Shown here: one piece after another, positions 24,874-33,725 of the stretch
Position numbering within the stretch: position 1 is the first letter of the stretch
How the letters are laid out: the number at the start of each line of letters is the position of its first letter
DNA from: Streptomyces regalis
GTDB lineage: Bacteria; Actinomycetota; Actinomycetes; Streptomycetales; Streptomycetaceae
Direction: 5' to 3'
Assembly (NCBI RefSeq): GCF_001509475.1
Contig: NZ_LLZG01000312.1
Location: 1 to 64,000, forward strand
DNA length: 64,000 nt
Position numbers and translations under genes: made by a program
The notes under the pieces: generated by a model
Database searches by the model: none
Told to the model about the DNA's origin: nothing
Seen by the model: the letters and a program-made list of their open reading frames with translations, nothing else

Positions 24874-26216
24874 CGCCGCACCTCCCGCCTCAGCCTGCGG
24901 ATGTTGAACCACATGACCGGGATGACCAGCAGCAGCAGGAACACCGCGATCGCGCTGGCGATGCCCGGCTGGTCCTCGGAGAAGCCCTTGCGGTACAGCT
25001 CCAGCGCGAGGACGTTCGCGTCGTCCTGGGAGGAGCCCGGGGCGATGATGAAGACCAGGTCGAAGACCTTCAGGACATTGATCATCAGGGTGACGGTGAC
25101 CACCGCGAGGACGGGCGCCAGCAGGGGCACCGTGACCCTGCGGAACACCTGCCACTCGTTGGCGCCGTCCACTCGGGCCGCCTCCAGCAGATCCCGGGGG
25201 ATGCCCGCGAGCCCGGCCGCGATCAGCACCATCGCGAAACCGGCCCACATCCAGATGTACGACCCGATGATGGCCGGCGTGACGAGGGACGGGCCGAGCC
25301 AGTCCACGCCGTTGTACGGCTCCTTGAAGTTGTCCGGCGGGAGCCGCAGCCGGGCCCCGTCGGCGGCGGCCGGCAGCGTGAACGTGCCGTCGTCGGCCGC
25401 CTCCGCGCGGGCCACGACCTTGCCGTCCTTGACCGCCTCGATGGTCATCCCGGCATAGCCCAGCTCGGACGCGTCGACCCCGCCGAGCGTGCCGACGCCC
25501 TTGCCGCGCGTGAAGTCCTGCCAGGTCGTGCCGGTGACCTCGTCCGGATCGGCCTTCGCTTCCACGGCGGTCTTGGCGCTGCCGGGCATCTGGTCGGGGG
25601 CGACGCCCACGAGGGGCAGGGTGACCGGGGTGCCGGCGCTGACGGTGGCCTTGGTGATGAAGCCGCCGCCCGATACCGCCTCCAGGGGCGACTCGCGCCC
25701 CGGGTGCGCCTTCGGGAACGCGGACGCCTGCGCGAAGGTGTCGTGGACGCCCACCCACACCGCGTTCGCGACGCCCTTGTCCGGGTCCTGGTCGTAGACG
25801 AGCCGGAAGATGATGCCCGCCGCCAGCATCGAGATCGCCATCGGCATGAAGACGACCAGCTTGAACGCCGTACCCCAGCGCACCCGTTCGGTCAGCACCG
25901 CGAAGATCAGACCGAGCGCGGTGGCGACCGTCGGGGCGAACACCACCCAGATGACGTTGTTCTTCAGGGCGGTGCGGATGCCGTCGTCGGTGAACAGGGC
26001 CTCGTAGTTGTCGAATCCGGCGAAGCCGTCGCCGGACTGGTCGTAGAAGCTGCGGATGACGGAGTACCCGATCGGGTAGACCACGAGCGCGCCGAGCAGC
26101 ACGAGAGCGGGCAGCAGGAACAGCGCTGCCACCGTCCTGCGCGTGCCGGTCACGCTCTTGCGCGACTTGGGTGCGGCAGGGGGCCCAGAGCCCCCTGCCG
26201 CTTCCGCCGACGCCAT
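24870..26216 (-). CDS. Sugar ABC transporter permease, MalF type, with a large extracytoplasmic insert
   Basis: A 448-aa permease, about 150 residues longer than the usual 290-310. Membrane segments such as VAALFLLPALVLLGALVVYP and VFMPMAISMLAAGIIFRLVY precede, and GSYIWMWAGFAMVLIAAGLA follows, a stretch of about 150 residues (roughly 145-305) predicted to be outside the membrane. That insert has strand-rich, carboxypeptidase-regulatory-like features (VTLPLVGVAPDQMPG, GMTIEAVKDGKVVARAEAADDG). The EAA loop is IPRDLLEAARVDGANEWQVF. An insert between these segments is analogous to the P2 loop of E. coli MalF, which contacts the binding protein. It lies four bases after the lipoprotein gene. Confidence 0.9.
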   Translation of the reverse strand: MASAEAAGGSGPPAAPKSRKSVTGTRRTVAALFLLPALVLLGALVVYPIGYSVIRSFYDQSGDGFAGFDNYEALFTDDGIRTALKNNVIWVVFAPTVATALGLIFAVLTERVRWGTAFKLVVFMPMAISMLAAGIIFRLVYDQDPDKGVANAVWVGVHDTFAQASAFPKAHPGRESPLEAVSGGGFITKATVSAGTPVTLPLVGVAPDQMPGSAKTAVEAKADPDEVTGTTWQDFTRGKGVGTLGGVDASELGYAGMTIEAVKDGKVVARAEAADDGTFTLPAAADGARLRLPPDNFKEPYNGVDWLGPSLVTPAIIGSYIWMWAGFAMVLIAAGLAGIPRDLLEAARVDGANEWQVFRRVTVPLLAPVLAVVTVTLMINVLKVFDLVFIIAPGSSQDDANVLALELYRKGFSEDQPGIASAIAVFLLLLVIPVMWFNIRRLRREVRR

Positions 26217-26220
26217 GGCG

Positions 26221-27597
26221 TCAGTTTCCGTACGCCGCGGCCGCGTCGGCTTCCAGCTTCTGCTGGGTGCCCGCGATGTCCGAGGGGTTCTTCAGGAAGT
26301 CCTGCAGCGCCTTCCACTCGCCCTTGCCGGGCGTGCCGCCGAAGGCCTGCGGTGCCTGGTCGGACATGTCGAAGCGGAAGTCGTCGCCCGAGTCGATCAG
26401 GGACTTGGCGATCTTCTGCTGCACGGCGTTCGGGTACGCCGAGTTGTCCACGTTCTTGTTCGGCGAGAGGTAACCGCCCAGCTTCGCCTGGATGGTCGCC
26501 GCGTCCGGGGAGGCCAGGAAGGTGGCCAGGGCCTGCGCGGCCTTGGAGTCCTGCAGGATCACGGCCGCGTCGCCGCCGGACACCACGGGAGCGGTGTCGC
26601 CCACGGCCGGGAACGGGAACACCTTCGCGTCCGTGCCGACCTCCGCCTTGGCCTGCGTGATGTTGACCTGCGCGAAGTCACCCTCGTAGACCATGGCGGC
26701 CTTCGGCTGGTCGCCGCCGGTGAAGGTCTGGGTGACCGACGCCGGGAAGTCGGTCTGCAGCGCGCCGTTCGCGCCGCCCGCCACATAGTCCTTCTTGCCC
26801 CAGACCTGGGCGAGCGTGGTGAGCGCGTCCTTCACGGACGGGTCGGTCCACTTGATCTCGTGCTTCGCCAACTGGTCGTACTTCTCGGGACCGGCCTGGG
26901 AGAGGTAGATGTTCTCGAACCAGTCGGTGAGGGTCCAGCCCTCGGCGCCGCCCACCGAGAACGGCGTGACGCCGGAGTCGTAGACGGTCTGGGCCGTGGT
27001 GAGCAACTCGTCCCACGTCTTGGGCTCGGTGGCCCCCGCGTTCTCGAAGACCTTGGCGTTGTACCAGATCAGGGACTTGTTGGCGGCCTTGTAGTAGACG
27101 CCGTACTGCTTGTCGTCGACCTTGCCGATGTCCTGCCAGCCCTGCGAGTAGTTCTCCTGCAGCTCGTTGATCGCCTCGGCGCCGAGGGGCTTGGCCCACT
27201 TCTTGTCGACGGCCTGCTTGATGGCGCCCGGCTGCGGAAGCATCGCGATGTCCGGCGGCTGGCCGCCCGCGACCTTCGAGCCGAGGAAGTTGATGATCGG
27301 GTCCTGGGCGGGCACGAAGGTCACCTTGGCGCCGGTGCGCTTCTCGAACTCCGCGAGGACCTTCTTGAAGTTCTCCTGCTCGGCACCGGTCCAGACGGCG
27401 GCGACCTCGAGGGACTCGCCGTTCAGCTTGGGAAGGGTGACGGTGCCGGCGGTCTCCTGGTCGTTTCCGCCCTGTTCGTTGCCGCTGTCGTTGTCATCGC
27501 CTCCGCATGCGGTGAGCGAGAGTGCGAGGGCGCCCGCGGCTGCGGCTGCCGCGGCCCTGGCGGCCCTGCTTGTCCGGTTCCTGCTCGTGCTGCGCAT
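26221..27597 (-). CDS. Sugar ABC transporter substrate-binding lipoprotein
   Basis: A 458-aa extracellular lipoprotein that captures the sugar for the two permeases downstream. A twin-Arg-poor but basic signal sequence ends in the lipobox ALSLTAC, so the mature protein is lipid-anchored at Cys. Family 1 binding-protein motifs include AAVWTGAEQENFKKVLAEFE, TGAKVTFVPAQDP and ALATFLASPDAAT. It starts at the ATG at 27595-27597 (MRSTSRNR), with a GGGG stretch upstream. The sugar is not deducible; the length and the MalF-like insert of the partner favour an alpha-glucoside or oligosaccharide. Confidence 0.92.
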   Translation of the reverse strand: MRSTSRNRTSRAARAAAAAAAGALALSLTACGGDDNDSGNEQGGNDQETAGTVTLPKLNGESLEVAAVWTGAEQENFKKVLAEFEKRTGAKVTFVPAQDPIINFLGSKVAGGQPPDIAMLPQPGAIKQAVDKKWAKPLGAEAINELQENYSQGWQDIGKVDDKQYGVYYKAANKSLIWYNAKVFENAGATEPKTWDELLTTAQTVYDSGVTPFSVGGAEGWTLTDWFENIYLSQAGPEKYDQLAKHEIKWTDPSVKDALTTLAQVWGKKDYVAGGANGALQTDFPASVTQTFTGGDQPKAAMVYEGDFAQVNITQAKAEVGTDAKVFPFPAVGDTAPVVSGGDAAVILQDSKAAQALATFLASPDAATIQAKLGGYLSPNKNVDNSAYPNAVQQKIAKSLIDSGDDFRFDMSDQAPQAFGGTPGKGEWKALQDFLKNPSDIAGTQQKLEADAAAAYGN

Positions 27598-27621
27598 CAC
27601 TGCCCCGTTCTTCGTGCCTCG

Positions 27622-27633
27622 TCGAACGTTCGA
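27622..27633. promoter_or_regulatory. Palindromic operator-like site upstream of the sugar transporter
   Basis: TCGAACGTTCGA is a perfect 12-bp palindrome 25 bases upstream of the lipoprotein start. On the minus strand TTGCCG and TAGACC, 17 bases apart, lie just upstream of it, so it would sit at the transcription start. Its CGAA/TTCG half-sites resemble the LacI-type palindromes before the GH31 gene at 50087. Confidence 0.5.
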
Positions 27634-27780
27634 GCGCTGTCCCGTGCGATCTGGTCTACGCCCTGGTATGGGGGGCGGCAAGACCGCGTCCGCTGTCAAG
27701 TGGGCGATCGTGACCGCCTCGTGACCAGCGTCTCCGACGGTTGGGCCGAAGATCGTGCGGCTGCGCGGTGGCTCGCGTCC

Positions 27781-27870
27781 CTGGGGGCTGCGCCCCCAGA
27801 CCCCCTATCGGCCTGAACGGCCTCGTCCTCAATCTCCCCCAGAGGGGGTACCCCCAGACGGGCTGAATTT
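27781..27870. repeat. Streptomyces-type intergenic repeat, copy 2
   Basis: CTGGGGGCTGCGCCCCCAG (hairpin) is followed by ACCCCC, TCGGCCTGAACGGCCTCGTC, and GACGGGCTGAA. The same string of elements occurs at 34968-35033 and its first part at 23881. It lies between the lipoprotein promoter and the end of the FHA protein gene and may act as a terminator. One inner element is replaced by TCCCCCAGAGGGGG. Confidence 0.7.
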
Positions 27871-27881
27871 GCCGACCGGCG

Positions 27882-30800
27882 TTACAGGAGTGACGGCACC
27901 TCGGTCGCCGCGACCTCCCGCGCAGCCCTCTCCAACGCACTGGCCAGCAACGCCAGATCCGTCGGCCCGTTGCCCAGCTCGCGGACGGGGCGTCGGGTCG
28001 GCGGATCGCCCATGCGGTGCCACTCCAACGGCACGACCGTGGGCCGCAGCGTCGCCGTCCGCGGAATACGTCCCGTGACCCGCCCGCCCTGGAACGGCAC
28101 CGCTCTTCCGTCCGCCCAGGCCAGCCGCCCCCGCCCCGGCGCCGGTTCGTCCGGCCCCGCCGCCACGGCGTCCAGCGTCACCCGCAACGTCGCCAGCCGC
28201 GCCGGCTCCGACTCCGCCGTACGGCCACCGATCCCCGCGGCGGCCACGAGATGCACCCCGAGCCGCTCGCCCTCCCGCGCCACGGCCTCCAGCGCGCGTA
28301 TCACCGAGCCCGCCGCGGGCCGGCCCGTGGACCCGAGGGCGGGCGAGATCAGTGCGTCCAGGTCGTCGACGACCACGACGAGCCGGGGCAACGGCGGCAC
28401 AGCCTCGGCCTCGGCCTGCCGACGGGCCGCCCCCGGCCGCAGCCGGATCGTGGAGCTGGGCGGCGTGTCGAGATCTCCCGTGTGGTCAACGGCACCGGCA
28501 CCTGCCCCGGCGCTTTTCCCCGCCGCTCGTTGCGCGACCATCCGGCCCGACAGCTCACGCCCCGTGTGCCACTCGGCGAAGTCGGACCGCCCCAGCAACT
28601 CCGCGCGCCGCTTCAGCTCGGCGCTCAGCGACTGGGCGAACTCCCGCATCCGGACCGGGTCGTTGGCGGTGAGGTGGGTGGTCACATGGGGTACGTCCGT
28701 GCAGACCCGCAGTCCGTCGCCGTGCCCGCCGCCCGCGCCGACGCTGTCCCGGCCGTCGATCAGCACGATGCCCAGCCGGTCCGGCCGCTCGGCCGCCGCC
28801 AGCGACGCGACCACGGCCCGCAGCAGCTCCGTACGCCCGCTGCCGGGCGGCCCCTCGATCAGCAGGTGCGGCCCGTCGGCGCCGAGGTCCGCGGTGACCG
28901 GCCCGCGCGGCCCGGCCCCGAGCACGGCACACACCCGGCCGCCGAGGGCCTCTCCGTCATCGGCCGCGTCGGCCCAACGCGCCATCAGCGACGCCGGGGT
29001 GGCCCGGGCCAGCCCCAGCTCGTCCAGCAGCCGCGCCGACTGAGGCAACGGCACGGACACCCGCGCGTGCCGCTCTCCGACGCCGCCCTCCGTACGCAAC
29101 GGCGCCAGAGCCCGCGCGAACCGCTCCGCCCAGGCGAGGGAGACGGCGTCCACGGCGGCCATGGTGCCGTGACCGACGGGACCGTGGCTGGGGGCGGGAG
29201 CGGGGCCGGCGGAGGCAGGGGAGCCGTGTCCGCCGGGTCCGGCGGTGCTGTGGCCCACGGGGCCGTGTGCGCCTGAGCTGTGGCCGACCGTGTCGTGATC
29301 CGCGGAGTAGTGGCCGCCGGTGCCTTGATCGGCGGCACCCGCGCGGGATGCGTCCGCCACGCGCGGGTCGGTCTCCGCTCCGCTTCCGGCGGCCCCGGCC
29401 CGGGCCACCCGCATCAGCCGCAGTGCCGTCGCCACATCACCGCTCAGCAGCGCGACCGCACCGCAGTCCCGGAACACCGGCGACACCGTGCACGCCGCCT
29501 CGTAGGTCTCCGTCACCGGCGACGCGGGCGACGCCGAAGCCGTCTCGGCCAGGCACACGACGTGGATGCCGGCCCGCGGCCCCTCCAGCGCCAGCCGCGC
29601 CACCGCCTCGCGCACGTCGGCGCCCCCGGGGTCGCCGTCCACGACGACCACGGTGTACGGCCCCGCGAATCCGTCCGCCCCGTCGGCCGGGTCGTCGTCC
29701 CGCGCCCAGGAGGGCCGCCGAACGGCATGCCCCTCCGGGACGGCGGAGGCTGCGCCGGTGGTCCGCACCTCCGCAGAGCTCCCCCCGGCGCCCGCGCCCC
29801 GCGTCTGCGGCGACAAGTCCTCCAGGCGCCGCAGCAGTTCCTCGGTGCGGGCCGTGGCCTGTTCGCGGTCGTAGGCCAGCAGGAGGCGGCAGTCCTGGGC
29901 GTGTCCGGGGCGGACATGCGGCAGCCAGCCCAGCCAGGCCCATTCGGCGGTGCGCTCCTCCAGCGGACGGGAGCGGTCCGCACTGATCAGCACCAGCTCC
30001 AGGGCGTCGGGCGAGTGCAGCGCGGCGAGCTGGGCGAGCACCGCGCGGGCCAGCCCGGCGAGCCGCTCGCGCGGACCGGCCAGACCCAGCGCGCCCACCT
30101 CACGCAGATCGGCGGTCACCGGCACCGCGGGCAGCAGCCCCGAACCGTCGGGCGCCGCCCGGTCGGCGGTGCCGAGCCGCACCGTGAGCGCCTCCGGGTG
30201 ACGCGGCGCGCGCTCCCACAGCCGGGGCCCGGGACCCAGGGCCGTCAGCAGCAGGGACGCCGGATCCGGCCAGGCCTCCGGCAGCCTGGGGCCGTTCGCC
30301 GCCGAGGGGAGCTCGGTCGCCTCGGGCAGCTCGTCATCGTCGTACGTCCCACGCCGGGCCGTCGCCTCCTGCTCCCCACGCCCGCCGGCCAGCCGCCGCG
30401 CCCACGCCGTGAGCCCTCCGCGCCTGCGCACGCCCTGCGGTACGTCGGTGCCCCGGAGCGGGGTGCCTTTACGGCTGCTGCCGTTCGCCGGGGTGCCGTC
30501 GGGGCCGCCGTCGCTCGAAGCGGGGTCGGTGCCCGCGCCGCCGTGCCCCCCGTCCAGCGGGCCCACCTCGAAGCCCGCGCCGTGCGTCTCGCCTCCGCGC
30601 GGTCGCGGAACCGCCCGCTGGGACCCGCCGTGGCTTTCGATCCGCGGCGCCCTGCCCTGCACCGGCACGACGGGCGGCTCGACCGGACCGTGTTCCTGAG
30701 CGGCCGACCGGCCTCCGGAGGCCGCGGCCGCGTCGCCCCCATCGGCCACGCGCGCGTGAGACACCGCCACGCCGGCCCTCGGGGGGCTGTCCGCACCGAC

Positions 30801-31514
30801 ACCCGACACTGCCCGCCCGTCACTGCGCGCCCCGGCGTCGCCGTCCCGTCCCGGGTCGCCCCCGGCAGGGACCCGCACATGCCCCTCCCCGTCCGGCTCC
30901 GTCCGCACCCGCGCCCCCGGCCCCCCGGCCGGAGCCAGCCGCAGCGCCGACTCGCCGATCCGCAGCAACGCCCCCGGCGCGAACCGCACCGGGCGGGCGG
31001 TCACGCGGGCGCCGTCCAGCGTGGTGCCGTTCGTGGAGTCGAGGTCGGTGACCGAGACGCGGCCGTCGGCGGCGACCGTGACCGCGCAGTGCAGCCGGGA
31101 GACGTCCGGGTCGTCGAGCGGGACATCGGCGTCGGCGGAACGGCCGATGCGGATCTCGCCGCCGTGCAGCAGGTGGACGCCGCCCGCGTCCGGGCCGGCC
31201 ACGACATGGAGCTGCGTCGGGGCGTCGTCCAGCTCGGGGTGGGGCTCGGGTGCCGGCGGGGCGCCCAGGGACAGCACCGCGCCGTCTATCAGCGGGGGCT
31301 CACCGAGCGTGCTGCGCCGGTCGTCGAGCCGCTCCGCGCCCGCGTACAGCACGACCGGGCCGTCACCCCCGGACACCGCCGAGGCGAGCGCCGACGCCAC
31401 CGCGGCCAGGGCCGTGCCCGCGGGCGCCGTGACCAGCACGTCGCAGCTCGCGGCGCGGCCTCGCGCCGGGGCAGGCGGGGCCAGCGGGTCTACGACGGTC
31501 AGCCGGATCTGCAT
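27882..31514 (-). CDS. FHA domain / FtsK-SpoIIIE-like ATPase protein
   Basis: A 1210-aa multidomain protein. An FHA phosphothreonine-binding domain (about 98-190) shows IRIGRSADADVPLDDPDVSR, HCAV and DLDSTNGTTLDG. A disordered Gly/Pro/Ser region (about 200-370) follows, then a degenerate ATPase-like region, then an FtsK/SpoIIIE-type ATPase fold with the P-loop EGPPGSGRTELLRAV near residue 900 (Arg replaces the usual Lys) and Walker B LVVVVDDLDALI. The plan resembles EssC-like proteins. It is divergent from pkaA and pkaB, so a phospho-dependent partner of those kinases is plausible. I start it at the ATG at 31512-31514; a GTG at 31562 would add 16 residues. Confidence 0.85.
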   Translation of the reverse strand: MQIRLTVVDPLAPPAPARGRAASCDVLVTAPAGTALAAVASALASAVSGGDGPVVLYAGAERLDDRRSTLGEPPLIDGAVLSLGAPPAPEPHPELDDAPTQLHVVAGPDAGGVHLLHGGEIRIGRSADADVPLDDPDVSRLHCAVTVAADGRVSVTDLDSTNGTTLDGARVTARPVRFAPGALLRIGESALRLAPAGGPGARVRTEPDGEGHVRVPAGGDPGRDGDAGARSDGRAVSGVGADSPPRAGVAVSHARVADGGDAAAASGGRSAAQEHGPVEPPVVPVQGRAPRIESHGGSQRAVPRPRGGETHGAGFEVGPLDGGHGGAGTDPASSDGGPDGTPANGSSRKGTPLRGTDVPQGVRRRGGLTAWARRLAGGRGEQEATARRGTYDDDELPEATELPSAANGPRLPEAWPDPASLLLTALGPGPRLWERAPRHPEALTVRLGTADRAAPDGSGLLPAVPVTADLREVGALGLAGPRERLAGLARAVLAQLAALHSPDALELVLISADRSRPLEERTAEWAWLGWLPHVRPGHAQDCRLLLAYDREQATARTEELLRRLEDLSPQTRGAGAGGSSAEVRTTGAASAVPEGHAVRRPSWARDDDPADGADGFAGPYTVVVVDGDPGGADVREAVARLALEGPRAGIHVVCLAETASASPASPVTETYEAACTVSPVFRDCGAVALLSGDVATALRLMRVARAGAAGSGAETDPRVADASRAGAADQGTGGHYSADHDTVGHSSGAHGPVGHSTAGPGGHGSPASAGPAPAPSHGPVGHGTMAAVDAVSLAWAERFARALAPLRTEGGVGERHARVSVPLPQSARLLDELGLARATPASLMARWADAADDGEALGGRVCAVLGAGPRGPVTADLGADGPHLLIEGPPGSGRTELLRAVVASLAAAERPDRLGIVLIDGRDSVGAGGGHGDGLRVCTDVPHVTTHLTANDPVRMREFAQSLSAELKRRAELLGRSDFAEWHTGRELSGRMVAQRAAGKSAGAGAGAVDHTGDLDTPPSSTIRLRPGAARRQAEAEAVPPLPRLVVVVDDLDALISPALGSTGRPAAGSVIRALEAVAREGERLGVHLVAAAGIGGRTAESEPARLATLRVTLDAVAAGPDEPAPGRGRLAWADGRAVPFQGGRVTGRIPRTATLRPTVVPLEWHRMGDPPTRRPVRELGNGPTDLALLASALERAAREVAATEVPSLL

Positions 31515-31874
31515 CGGCGTCAGCGGTCCCTTCTGCGAGGGCGCGGACTTTCCCCACCCCACACGAACACATCGGCCAGTACTCCACGTTCGTCACGCAT
31601 CCTCGCACCTGCCACTGACAACGCGCCCCCCGCCCGAAGGCAAGTGATCTTGATTGGTCGGCTCTGCCCGCAAAAGTGCCTGACAAGTGCACTGTCGATG
31701 ATCACTTGAGATCGCTCACGTCCGCTTGCGGCAACCACGAGACAGAGCCGAGCGTCTTTCCTTCGAACATGTACGGGGAGCCGTACGTAAGACGCACAGA
31801 ATGACGACAGGCCGGTGCCCGGGGGCACGGCACTACAGTGGGTCGGAACGTAGACAAGCAGCAGGGAGCGCGAC
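31515..31874. promoter_or_regulatory. Divergent control region between the FHA gene and pkaA
   Basis: This 360-base region holds two promoters facing apart. CAAGTGATC at 31641-31649 and GATCACTTG at 31700-31708 are a 9-bp inverted repeat separated by 50 bases, with related AAGTGC words between them. Nearer pkaA, GTGCCC-GG-GGGCAC at 31815-31828 is a perfect palindrome and TACAGT at 31834-31839 is a candidate -10 box. No gene is seen inside. Confidence 0.5.
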
Positions 31875-33509
31875 GTGCGGCCGGTAGGCAGCAAGTACTT
31901 CCTCGAGGAGCCGCTCGGTCGCGGCGCCACGGGGACCGTCTGGCGGGCCCGCCAGCGAGAGACCGCGGGCGCCGAGGCGGCCGTGCCGGGGCAGCCCGGC
32001 GAGACCGTCGCGATCAAGGTCCTCAAGGAGGAGCTCGCCAGCGACGCGGACATCGTCATGCGGTTCCTGCGCGAGCGGTCCGTCCTGCTGCGCCTGACCC
32101 ACCCGAACATCGTCCGGGTACGTGACCTGGTCGTCGAGGGCGAGCTGCTGGCCCTGGTCATGGACCTCGTAGAGGGCCCCGACCTGCACCGCTACCTGCG
32201 CGAGAACGGCCCCTTCTCCCCGGTCGCCGCCGCCCTGCTCACCGCGCAGATCGCCGACGCGCTGGCCGCCAGTCACGCCGACGGCGTCGTCCACCGCGAC
32301 CTGAAGCCCGCCAACGTCCTGCTCCAGCAGAACGGCGGCCAGATGCACCCCCTGCTGACCGACTTCGGCATCGCCCGCCTCGCCGACTCCCCGGGCCTGA
32401 CCCGCACCCATGAGTTCGTCGGCACGCCCGCGTACGTCGCGCCCGAGTCCGCCGAGGGCCGCCCGCAGACGTCCGCCGTCGACATCTACGGCGCCGGCAT
32501 CCTCCTCTACGAGCTGGTCACCGGACGCCCGCCGTTCGGCGGCGGCTCCGCCCTGGAGGTCCTGCACCAGCACCTGAGCGCCGAGCCGCGCCGCCCGTCC
32601 ACGGTCCCCGACCCCCTGTGGACGGTCATAGAACGCTGCCTGCGCAAGAACCCCGACGAACGGCCCAGCGCCGAGAACCTCGCCCGCGGCCTGCGCGTCG
32701 TCGCCGAGGGCATCGGCGTGCACGCGAACTCGGCGCAGATCGCGGCGGCCGAGGGCGTCGCCGCCCTGCTCGCCCCCGACCCCGCGCCGGCCACCGTGCC
32801 GGGCTCGGCCGACCCGACCCAGGTCCTGCCGCACGGCACGGCCCCCGGGATGTACGACCCGAACGGCGCGACCAGCGTCCTGCCGCACACCGGCGCCGCC
32901 GACCCCACGGCCGTCATGCCGCCGATGCCGCAGGGACAGCCCGGCGGGCAGCCCGGTCAGCCCGGCCCCGAGGAGCCGCACCCCTGGCAGAACCAGCTGC
33001 GCGCCGCCCGGGACCGCAACGAGCAGACGCAGGTCCAGTACCTCGACCCCAACCAGGACCCGCTGCGCCGCCGCCCCCAGCGCCAGGTCGCCCGCCCGCA
33101 GCAGCCGCCGCCGCAGCCGCAGCAGCAGCGGCCTCCGCAGGGCCGGCAGCAGGGCTACGGCCATCCCCAGCAGCACCAGCCGCAGCCGTACGCCCCACCG
33201 CGCCAGCCGCAGCAGCAGCCGCAGCGGTACACCCCGCCGCCCGCGCCGGAGCCGCAGCGGCCCCAGCGCGAGCCGCGTGAGCCGCGCCGGCGCAGCGCCA
33301 ACCCGATGCGGATCCCCGGGCTCGGCTGCCTCAAGGGGTGCCTGTTCACGATCGTCATCCTGTTCGTCGCGGGCTGGCTCATCTGGGAGCTGAGCCCGCT
33401 GCAGGAGTGGATCGGCACGGGCAAGAGCTACTGGGACCAGCTCTCCGACTGGTTCACCACCGTGTCCGGGTGGATCGGGGACCTGGGCGGCAGCTCGGGC
33501 ACCAACTGA
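31875..33509 (+). CDS. pkaA: Ser/Thr protein kinase PkaA
   Basis: A 544-aa Hanks-type kinase that phosphorylates proteins on Ser/Thr. Kinase domain (about 8-270): glycine loop GRGATGTVW, ATP-binding K48 in VAIKVLK, catalytic D142 in HRDLKPAN, metal-binding D163 in DFGIARL and activation-segment VAPES. A Pro/Gln-rich cytoplasmic linker (about 300-470) is followed by one membrane segment (LFTIVILFVAGWLIW) and a short outside tail of about 45 residues with no PASTA domains. Length and architecture match S. coelicolor PkaA, which is also followed by pkaB and prfB. GTG start with GGGAG upstream. Confidence 0.93.
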   Translation: MRPVGSKYFLEEPLGRGATGTVWRARQRETAGAEAAVPGQPGETVAIKVLKEELASDADIVMRFLRERSVLLRLTHPNIVRVRDLVVEGELLALVMDLVEGPDLHRYLRENGPFSPVAAALLTAQIADALAASHADGVVHRDLKPANVLLQQNGGQMHPLLTDFGIARLADSPGLTRTHEFVGTPAYVAPESAEGRPQTSAVDIYGAGILLYELVTGRPPFGGGSALEVLHQHLSAEPRRPSTVPDPLWTVIERCLRKNPDERPSAENLARGLRVVAEGIGVHANSAQIAAAEGVAALLAPDPAPATVPGSADPTQVLPHGTAPGMYDPNGATSVLPHTGAADPTAVMPPMPQGQPGGQPGQPGPEEPHPWQNQLRAARDRNEQTQVQYLDPNQDPLRRRPQRQVARPQQPPPQPQQQRPPQGRQQGYGHPQQHQPQPYAPPRQPQQQPQRYTPPPAPEPQRPQREPREPRRRSANPMRIPGLGCLKGCLFTIVILFVAGWLIWELSPLQEWIGTGKSYWDQLSDWFTTVSGWIGDLGGSSGTN

Positions 33510-33512
33510 CCG

Positions 33513-33532
33513 GAGGCGGCGCAGACCGCCTC
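33513..33532 (+). terminator. Stem-loop after pkaA
   Basis: GAGGCGG at 33513-33519 and CCGCCTC at 33526-33532 form a 7-bp stem with a six-base loop immediately after the pkaA stop. No T-tract follows; it may attenuate readthrough into pkaB. Confidence 0.4.
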
Positions 33533-33725
33533 GGGACCCTGCCGTCGCGGCGACTGGTTTGGCTATTTGTCGACATCTGGCGGGTGATTTCCGCCTCCGC
33601 GGTGAAGGTTGGCTCGCTGGGCGCGTAGTTTTGTCGACCGGGGGTCCCGGTTCTGTCGGCTGGGGGGTCCGGGGGTCGGCCTCCGGAATGACGCAGCGCG
33701 ACACCACGCGTCGGTAGGAGCAGTC

